Positions 1 to 4,502 of a DNA stretch of 8,265 nt are shown here, in pieces. Below the pieces are notes generated by a model. That model saw nothing but the letters and a program-made list of their open reading frames with translations, searched no databases and was not told the DNA's origin. The position numbers were made by a program, and so were the translations under genes. Location: NCBI GenBank assembly GCA_003650185.1, contig QMOF01000092.1:1-8265 (forward strand), read 5' to 3'. Numbering within the stretch: the first letter of the stretch is position 1; the number at the start of each line of letters is the position of its first letter. The DNA comes from Chloroflexota bacterium (lineage in GTDB: Bacteria > Chloroflexota > Dehalococcoidia > UBA2247 > RBG-13-53-26).

Positions 1-54
1 AGCGAGAACAGTACTGGCGCTTTCGAGCAAGTGCTTCTCGGTGTGTCTACATGA
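1..54 (+). CDS. C-terminal end of a tail-fibre-like protein (5' truncated by window)
   Basis: Frame 1 is open from the first base and ends at TGA 52-54, giving 17 residues that end in NSTGAFEQVLLGVST. This matches the last residues of the fibre-like protein at 788-1510, which ends in NSTGDFEQVQIAIST. The conserved part is N-S-T-G-x-F-E-Q-V followed by a final S-T. It is therefore the tail of a paralogous gene that lies mostly outside the window. The stop is followed within 15 bases by the next start, as in a phage late operon. Only 17 codons are visible, so the rest of the protein is unknown. The call rests on the paralogue match, which is seen directly in the sequence. Confidence 0.75.
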   Translation, partial: SENSTGAFEQVLLGVST

Positions 55-69
55 GAGGGAGAGGTGAAA

Positions 70-492
70 ATGATCGGTGTTATCGAGTCAAACATTGCTG
101 ACCCAGTCATCTCCCCAGTGGACTACGATTACGTGGATATATCCTTCCGCTGGCGGGTAGCCAACACTGGCAGTGGCCACGTCCTTCTCGGGGGTGGCAT
201 TGAGATCAGCCTCGACGGGGACAAGCGGTTTGCGGTTCTGCCCGGTGAGAGGTACTCTGTGCGCCCCGATGAGCCGAGGTACATGCTCCAGTACGTGGGG
301 TTCCTTACCGAGTTACCGCCTGGGAGTATTGGTGAGGTGTCCGCCTGGATACAGATCGGCGTGGAGAACATCAGGGGGCAGGGTCCTTTTGATGTGGCTG
401 TCCGTATAGCCGACTGTTCCCCTGGCATTGGTGCTCAAGCGGTGACGGTGTTGGAGCACAGCGAGGCCAAGATCTTCAGCGTCGAGGCGTGA
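70..492 (+). CDS. Hypothetical beta-rich protein, probably phage structural or accessory
   Basis: A 140-residue protein that I do not recognise. ATG 70 is preferred over the in-frame GTG at 64 because AGAGGTGA (60-67) sits just upstream of it, as the AGGAGGTGA does for the gene at 2169. The protein is rich in alternating hydrophobic residues, Gly, Pro and Val. An early stretch with the pattern ISFRWRVANTGSG resembles the first strands of Ig-like or CARDB-like beta sandwiches. I see no signal peptide, membrane segment or catalytic motif. It lies between two fibre-type genes and ends one base before the next start, so a virion-associated or fibre-accessory role is plausible. That role is inferred from position only. 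Confidence 0.75.
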   Translation: MIGVIESNIADPVISPVDYDYVDISFRWRVANTGSGHVLLGGGIEISLDGDKRFAVLPGERYSVRPDEPRYMLQYVGFLTELPPGSIGEVSAWIQIGVENIRGQGPFDVAVRIADCSPGIGAQAVTVLEHSEAKIFSVEA

Positions 493-493
493 C

Positions 494-775
494 ATGGATA
501 TTGGGCAGATGGATACAACTGAAGTCAGGCCAGAGAGGGTGTTGCTACTACCGATGATGGCCACCTTCATAGGCACCATGGCGAGGGTCTTTGCACCTCA
601 AATGGTGTCGGCTGGGCTCGTGGATGCTGAAGAACTCCCGATACTGTCCATCGTGGGGGGCAAGCCCAGTGACGTCTACCACTCCGACGGCTTTGAGGCG
701 GAGGGTCTACCACTCTTGGCGATCTACGGCAGGGGATATCAGGGGGCGTACCGGTTCCTAGCCGGGTCCTGGTAG
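494..775 (+). CDS. Small hypothetical protein
   Basis: A 93-residue protein of unknown family. ATG 494 follows the previous stop (TGA 490-492) by one base, and GAGG at 484-487 provides a ribosome binding site inside the end of the upstream gene, so the two are probably translationally coupled. After a polar N-terminus, a moderately hydrophobic stretch (about residues 17-44, including VLLLPMMATFIGTMARVF) could be an amphipathic or weak membrane helix. The C-terminal half is Gly-rich and aromatic. It might be a small fibre-associated or chaperone protein because it sits directly upstream of the 240-residue fibre gene, but nothing in its sequence proves that. Confidence 0.65.
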   Translation: MDIGQMDTTEVRPERVLLLPMMATFIGTMARVFAPQMVSAGLVDAEELPILSIVGGKPSDVYHSDGFEAEGLPLLAIYGRGYQGAYRFLAGSW

Positions 776-787
776 AAGGGGGGCAAC

Positions 788-1510
788 GTGCTAAAACGGG
801 TGACGACTAGGTTAAGAGCTTGGGTATTGGGCATAGATGTAGAGAGATACGAGAGTATCCGGGCCTTACTTAATGGCTATGTTGGCTCTCAGCGGCAGGG
901 GAACTCTCTTATCATGGGTGGTCCCACCTCGTGGCAGTGGTACGCTACCATAGACGACACTCACCACGGTAACCGGGGAGCAGGTCTACACGCCGACAGC
1001 CATGCTAGGCAGCACGCCCTAAACAGCACGGATGACCACACGGGAGAGATCACTGACAGTCAGCACGGTAGCCGGGGGGCGGGCTTGCACGCCGATTCCC
1101 ATAACCGACAACATGCTATGGACAGCTCCGACGACCACAGCCCTGGCACGGAAGGTGACCTGATATACGCGGCGTCAGGAGGTGCCTGGACAAGGCGTGC
1201 CATTGGCAGTGAAGGGCAACTACTGACTGTGTCAGGGGGTGTGCCTGATTGGGCCGATGCCCCAGCCGTAGCCATACATGGCAACGAGAAGCACGACCCT
1301 GACTTCTATCCCCTAGATGGCAGTGAAGCGCTGACGGCCCCGTTGACTATGCATCTGATGTCGTCAGCCAACGAGCCTGATGCTGTGGCGGGCAATGAGG
1401 GCAAGTTGTACTACCTGAGCCCCGGTGCCAGTGAGACCGGCATACTGAAGCAAATTCAGAAGAACAGCACAGGCGACTTCGAGCAGGTGCAAATCGCAAT
1501 ATCTACATAG
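788..1510 (+). CDS. Phage tail-fibre-like protein with His-rich tandem repeats
   Basis: A 240-residue protein starting at GTG 788, four bases after the SD run AAGGGGGG (776-783). Residues 1-38 are basic and helical. Residues 39-61 carry the signature N-S-[LI]-I-x-G-G-P-x-x-W-x-W-x-A-T-x-D-x-x-H-H-G, shared with the large protein at 6033. Residues 60-84 and 93-117 are two near-identical His-rich repeats with a 33-residue period. Residues 122-160 contain a motif common in phage tail-fibre proteins (EGDLIYA, then GSEGQLLTVSGGVPDWA). The C-terminus, NSTGDFEQV to the final ST, matches the gene fragment at 1-54. There is no signal peptide or enzyme motif. The likely role is a small receptor-binding or fibre-tip subunit of the virion. 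The fibre family call is from motif knowledge; the receptor is unknown. Confidence 0.8.
   Translation: MLKRVTTRLRAWVLGIDVERYESIRALLNGYVGSQRQGNSLIMGGPTSWQWYATIDDTHHGNRGAGLHADSHARQHALNSTDDHTGEITDSQHGSRGAGLHADSHNRQHAMDSSDDHSPGTEGDLIYAASGGAWTRRAIGSEGQLLTVSGGVPDWADAPAVAIHGNEKHDPDFYPLDGSEALTAPLTMHLMSSANEPDAVAGNEGKLYYLSPGASETGILKQIQKNSTGDFEQVQIAIST
902..970 (+). repeat. Shared fibre N-terminal signature, copy 1
   Basis: This encodes residues 39-61 of the 240-residue fibre protein. The pattern N-S-[LI]-I-[ML]-G-G-P-x-x-W-x-W-x-A-T-[IL]-D-x-x-H-H-G recurs at 6177-6245 in the large LamG protein. A conserved N-terminal module on otherwise different fibres fits a common attachment point on the virion, though that function is inferred. 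Confidence 0.7.
965..1039 (+). repeat. His-rich protein repeat, unit 1
   Basis: Encodes residues 60-84 of the fibre protein: HGNRGAGLHADSH, then xRQHA, then a short stretch ending in STDDH. It aligns without gaps to 1064-1138, with 33 residues (99 bases) between unit starts. Six of the 25 positions differ at most, and several codons differ silently, so the copies are old enough to have drifted while the protein pattern was kept. Confidence 0.8.
1064..1138 (+). repeat. His-rich protein repeat, unit 2
   Basis: Encodes residues 93-117: HGSRGAGLHADSH, then NRQHAMDSSDDH. The His residues at 101, 105 and 109 repeat the four-residue spacing seen at 68, 72 and 76 in unit 1. The spacer between units is hydrophilic and contains T-G-E-I-T-D-S-Q. 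Confidence 0.8.
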
Positions 1511-1516
1511 AGGAGG
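1511..1516 (+). promoter_or_regulatory. Ribosome binding site that decides the start at 1523
   Basis: A perfect AGGAGG lies right after the fibre stop codon (TAG 1508-1510). It is six bases from ATG 1523 but only three from the in-frame GTG at 1520, so ATG 1523 is the better start. Confidence 0.7.
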
Positions 1517-1522
1517 AACGTG

Positions 1523-1717
1523 ATGGCACTGATTGAGGAGCTCAGGCGCAAGAGGGAGGTCTTGCTAGGGCAGATGGCAGCCATAGACCGTGAAGCAGCC
1601 ACGGTGAGAGAGGAGTTTGAGTGCCGATTGGCTGGTCTTCGCAAGAGCCGTCAACCCCTGGAGGAGAAGGTGCGCCTGATCGACGCCTTGATAAAGGCTG
1701 AGGAGGAGGGACAGTAA
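1523..1717 (+). CDS. Small charged coiled-coil protein
   Basis: A 64-residue protein, MALIEELRRK onwards, made almost entirely of charged and aliphatic residues with no Pro until residue 45. Leu, Ile, Val and Ala fall in a heptad-like pattern, so most of it should be one long helix or a helical hairpin that forms coiled coils. ATG 1523 is chosen over GTG 1520 because of the six-base gap to AGGAGG. Its TAA overlaps the ATG of the next gene by one base (TAATG), a standard coupling arrangement. Short coiled-coil proteins occur in phage late regions as scaffolds, chaperones or lysis accessories. Nothing here identifies which, and I assign no function. Confidence 0.75.
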   Translation: MALIEELRRKREVLLGQMAAIDREAATVREEFECRLAGLRKSRQPLEEKVRLIDALIKAEEEGQ

Positions 1718-1947
1718 TGGGGTTCATTGCGCCGGGGAAGTACCAGTGTGAGTGCGGCCGTATCTATGATTTGCCCCCGGATGCGGTGCGCTGCCCTTGT
1801 GAGTGCCATCGGAGTGCCTTGGAACGGGCAAAGCAATTGGGGCTTTACTGCGAGGACTGTGGCTTCTCCAGCCTTGACCCGGGGACATTTGAGGCCCACT
1901 TCCATTGGGCCACCCATCAGAGGGCAGTGGCACAGAAGGAGCAATAA
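1717..1947 (+). CDS. Small zinc-binding protein (Cys cluster plus C2H2-like finger)
   Basis: A 76-residue protein starting at ATG 1717, six bases after AGGAGGAGGG (1701-1710). Two likely metal sites are visible. Residues 11-31 hold C11-x-C13 and then C26-x-C28-x-C30-H31, like a treble-clef or zinc-ribbon cluster. Residues 45-67 read C45-x2-C48-x12-H61-x5-H67, with another His at 63, which fits a classical C2H2 finger. A short helix-like linker (about residues 32-42) joins them. Such proteins bind nucleic acid or other proteins. In this phage-like context a small regulator is possible, but the zinc ligands are the only direct evidence. It is coupled to its neighbours on both sides. Confidence 0.8.
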   Translation: MGFIAPGKYQCECGRIYDLPPDAVRCPCECHRSALERAKQLGLYCEDCGFSSLDPGTFEAHFHWATHQRAVAQKEQ

Positions 1948-1948
1948 G

Positions 1949-2206
1949 ATGTTGGACCAAGACCAGGTGTGCATCAATGTCACACTGCACGAGGTTGACT
2001 TTGTTGCGTTGCTCACAGCAGCCCGACTGCTGGGCTGCCGCCGTGACGATCTCATTCGGCGAGCAATAGCATCCTACTTGCTGTCCCTGCAAAAGAGTGG
2101 CGTGGACTTGGGAATACAGCTACCGAGTGCCCCATCAGAGGTGGTGAACAAAAAAGAGGAGGTGAACCATGCCAGGCCTGAGCGTGGTAAAGATCAGAGA
2201 GAATGA
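1949..2206 (+). CDS. Ribbon-helix-helix (Arc/CopG-type) DNA-binding protein
   Basis: An 85-residue protein. ATG 1949 follows the previous TAA by one base and has AGAAGGAG (1934-1941) seven bases upstream. The same frame stays open upstream to 1727, but that part only shadows the zinc-finger gene. Residues 6-12 (QVCINVTL) form the DNA-contacting strand of the ribbon-helix-helix fold. Residues 14-28 form helix 1, C30 sits at the usual turn, and residues 31-47 (RRDDLIRRAIASYLLSL) form helix 2. This matches the family pattern of strand, helix, G-x-R, D-L-I-R-x-A-I-x-x-Y-L. The remaining 38 residues are polar and their last part overlaps the next gene. Such proteins act as dimeric repressors; the operator here is unknown. 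Confidence 0.85.
   Translation: MLDQDQVCINVTLHEVDFVALLTAARLLGCRRDDLIRRAIASYLLSLQKSGVDLGIQLPSAPSEVVNKKEEVNHARPERGKDQRE
2157..2165 (+). promoter_or_regulatory. Strong ribosome binding site inside the preceding gene
   Basis: AGGAGGTGA, a near-perfect complement of the 16S rRNA 3' end, lies three bases before ATG 2169. It sits inside the final codons of the ribbon-helix-helix gene, so the large gene can start before upstream translation ends. The in-frame TGA at 2163-2165 rules out any longer start. Confidence 0.8.
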
Positions 2207-4370
2207 GTGGCAGTGCTTTGTGGCCAACCAGCCGTGGGAGCTGGCCCAGGGCTTAGGAGGGTGCTTGGAGCTTGCTCCTGGGGCCGGCATGTTGTTTGAC
2301 TGCGGATGGGAGCAGACCATCTACGTCACCACCGTGCCCATGCTGTTTGCTCTGGACATCGCCTTCCTCTCTGAGGAGCTGATGGTCACCGAGGTGTACC
2401 AAGGTGTTTGGCCGGGCTATGTGGTGGCATCTCAGTCGCCTGCTCGGTACTTCATCGAGGTCAATGCCGGAGAGATGAGTAGCATTGCTCCCGGGGACCA
2501 AGCCATGATCGAGGTCCTATCCGAGGAGGGGTTCCCCTTAGCCGATTTTGACCACCGTGTAAACATACTCCCGTTGCTAGCTACGATGATGACAAACATG
2601 CTGATGATTCTCCTCGTGGGGGGGTTAGCTATTGGAATAGTGAAGAAGGCATTTGCACCACGAGAGGAGGAGGTCAAGCTCTACGGGCCTAGGGGGGAGA
2701 GGCTTCTGCCCCAGACAAGTGCAAGCAAGGATGGGGCATACATCATCGAGCGTGACCGTATGGGGAACATCATCATTACCTGCACATCACACCCGGTGGA
2801 GAGCGTCTTCTTGCAGATGGAGGCCGACAAGGAACTGGTCTATGACATCTTGTCCGAAGAAGAGCGGGAGGATTTGGACAACGGATGGAGGGTGACTGTC
2901 AATGTTGATGAGCCGAGGAGCTCCGTATTGAGCGAGATTTGGGATTCATGTGCTGAGATCAACCTCAGCTCTCAATCCGAAGAGGTGGTTCGTTTGCCCG
3001 GAGTGGCTGTCATGCCCCACCTCCCTGAGGAGTCTAGGAAAGACCCCCTGTTCTTTGAGTTCATCCGTGACATGGTGCGACTGGGAGAGGAGATCAGCGA
3101 CGAGGAGGCCAAGCAGCTATGGGAGGGGTGGCAACGGCAGCAAGGATACACCCGTCAGCCAGCGGTGATACCACGCCGGAAGAAGGGGCGCCCTACCAGG
3201 GATGACGTGACCGTGAGGGGGTGGGCAGAGCGCGACAGGATAGCCGTATGGGTTGTGGACAATCGCACCGACGAGATCGTTGCGGAGTGGTGGGACGAGG
3301 ACGCGGCCCAGATGTTTGAGGATGGCTTCTTCAGGCCAGCGGACATCCTTCGTGGCTGTGGCCTGGGTGGGCGCAAGTTCACAGACAGCGTGCTGGACTA
3401 CCTGGAGGAGATAGGTGTGCTGGAAGGTGGTAAAGGAGTCTCTCGCCTTCCCCAGACCATTGAGCGGGGTGAGGTGATAGAGATCCCCTTCCGTGATGCT
3501 CCGCAGTGGGTGCAGGATGAGTGGCGGGCTCTACATGGCAAGAGTATCCCCCGTGTCCGAGTCTACCGGACCACGGTAGCACGTATTGCCCCTCCCGTGT
3601 TTGAGTACGCCTCTAGGGACATTGTAGCCCACTCCAAGGGTAGAACCATGAGACGGTATGTCCCTTCGTATGAGTCGCTCTTGGCCTCCACTCCTGAAGA
3701 GAAGTCGCTGTACTTTGGAGGGGCTGTGCCCTTGGGACCGGACGATGCCATTGCTGTGATGGACTACTGGGGGGATCGATTCAAGATGATAGACCTCTAT
3801 GTTCATCCAGCAGCGTTTGAGCCTCCGCACCTCGTGGCACCAAAGCTGACTGACCGGCAATTGGGGATTCTAGCAACTATCAGGGCTTACACCCCGCGGT
3901 ACCGGAAAGAGGTGTTCGAGCGTCAGGGGGTGACAGACCAGGAATTGGAGGAGCTCAGAGCAATGGGGCTGTTGGACCGGCGCAATGCCATCACCGTTAT
4001 GGGGCGCAATGTGGTGGGCAAAATGCACCCGTTGCAGCCAAGTGTGCAGCGTAAGCTGGCTCAGGATGTGATTCCCGTCACCCCGCGGGAGAGCACTGAG
4101 CCCATTCGAGACCTCTTGGCCGATAGCCCTGAGTTCGTGGCTCAAACTCTGGAGGCGACGGGGTACAAAGACCAGTTGGCCGCAGCCTTCCAGGAGGCCA
4201 TAGCCAGGGCCAATAACCCTATCCCGTGGGAGAAGCGACGAGCCTTGGAGGAAAAGTACGGCGAATGGGCAGTGCAGACAGCCATCTCCGTCTGTCCCAG
4301 GAGCGATCTCCACTGCATCGAGCGGGAGGCGAGAAGGCTGTGGCAGGCAAGGACAACTAGAGGAGAGTGA
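2169..4370 (+). CDS. DUF192-domain membrane protein with C-terminal winged-helix-like region
   Basis: A 733-residue protein. Residues about 10-115 match the DUF192 (COG1430) pattern: GLGGCLEL and GAGMLFDCGW, then VPMLFALDIAFLSEE, RYFIEVNAG and IAPGDQ. The function of DUF192 is unknown. Residues 133-158 (from NILPLLATMM to AIGIVKK) are one likely membrane segment. The following KK suggests the large C-terminal part is cytoplasmic and the DUF192 domain outside, although no N-terminal signal peptide is visible. Residues 336-344 (RRKKGRPTR) look like an AT-hook core. Residues about 385-420 and 560-612 have helix-turn-helix or winged-helix character. Residues 164-330 and 640-733 are charged and unassigned. 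DUF192 proteins are usually about 120-170 residues, so this is a long fusion. The DUF192 call is fairly firm; the DNA-binding calls are tentative. Confidence 0.8.
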   Translation: MPGLSVVKIRENEWQCFVANQPWELAQGLGGCLELAPGAGMLFDCGWEQTIYVTTVPMLFALDIAFLSEELMVTEVYQGVWPGYVVASQSPARYFIEVNAGEMSSIAPGDQAMIEVLSEEGFPLADFDHRVNILPLLATMMTNMLMILLVGGLAIGIVKKAFAPREEEVKLYGPRGERLLPQTSASKDGAYIIERDRMGNIIITCTSHPVESVFLQMEADKELVYDILSEEEREDLDNGWRVTVNVDEPRSSVLSEIWDSCAEINLSSQSEEVVRLPGVAVMPHLPEESRKDPLFFEFIRDMVRLGEEISDEEAKQLWEGWQRQQGYTRQPAVIPRRKKGRPTRDDVTVRGWAERDRIAVWVVDNRTDEIVAEWWDEDAAQMFEDGFFRPADILRGCGLGGRKFTDSVLDYLEEIGVLEGGKGVSRLPQTIERGEVIEIPFRDAPQWVQDEWRALHGKSIPRVRVYRTTVARIAPPVFEYASRDIVAHSKGRTMRRYVPSYESLLASTPEEKSLYFGGAVPLGPDDAIAVMDYWGDRFKMIDLYVHPAAFEPPHLVAPKLTDRQLGILATIRAYTPRYRKEVFERQGVTDQELEELRAMGLLDRRNAITVMGRNVVGKMHPLQPSVQRKLAQDVIPVTPRESTEPIRDLLADSPEFVAQTLEATGYKDQLAAAFQEAIARANNPIPWEKRRALEEKYGEWAVQTAISVCPRSDLHCIEREARRLWQARTTRGE

Positions 4371-4377
4371 AAGGAGG
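4371..4377 (+). promoter_or_regulatory. Ribosome binding site supporting the 38-residue mini-gene
   Basis: AAGGAGG begins directly after TGA 4368-4370 and is four bases from ATG 4382. A perfect SD in such a short intergenic gap is the main reason to accept the tiny gene that follows. Confidence 0.7.
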
Positions 4378-4381
4378 CGTA

Positions 4382-4498
4382 ATGGCGCGAGTGCTACGCA
4401 ACGTGGTCTTCTGGCTGAGGGTGGCAGTAGAGCTGCTGACGCTACTGCTGCCGTGGCTGGAGCATGTACAGAAGCGTTGGATAGAAAGACCGGAGTAG
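4382..4498 (+). CDS. 38-residue hydrophobic mini-protein, probable small membrane protein
   Basis: An open frame from ATG 4382 to TAG 4496-4498, starting MARVLRNVVFWLRV. Residues 8-26 are strongly hydrophobic (Val, Phe, Trp, Leu) with only R13 and E17 as charged breaks. This fits either one transmembrane helix or a membrane-lying amphipathic helix. Basic residues at 3 and 6 precede the helix, and the C-terminus (residues 27-38) is polar. The SD AAGGAGG (4371-4377) is well placed, and the gene exactly fills the gap between its neighbours, with four bases to the next ATG. It could be a holin-like or regulatory micro-protein for the membrane protein upstream or the ATPase downstream. The function is unknown, and size alone makes it less certain than its neighbours. 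Confidence 0.65.
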   Translation: MARVLRNVVFWLRVAVELLTLLLPWLEHVQKRWIERPE

Positions 4499-4502
4499 AG
4501 CC

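Noticed and set aside
965..1138. The tandem repeat as a CRISPR-like or non-coding DNA repeat
   Set aside because: The two units match at protein level with silent codon differences and lie in frame in a fibre gene; there are only two copies and no spacers.
1727..1948. Upstream extension of the ribbon-helix-helix frame from ATG 1727
   Set aside because: It lies fully inside the zinc-binding gene in another frame, is rich in Arg, Pro and Ser as shadow frames often are, and ATG 1949 has a good SD and begins right before the conserved ribbon strand.
2147..2165. A6 run (2150-2155) followed by an SD, as a possible programmed frameshift joining the ribbon-helix-helix and DUF192 genes
   Set aside because: The in-frame codons are AAC AAA AAA GAG, which is not the correct phase for an A AAA AAG slippery heptamer, and the frame of the large gene has a TGA at 2163-2165 just before its ATG.
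3531..4313. Long reverse-strand open frames (for example 3870-4313 and 3531-3860)
   Set aside because: They lie opposite the well-supported 733-residue gene, have no SD or recognisable motif, and look like antisense shadows.
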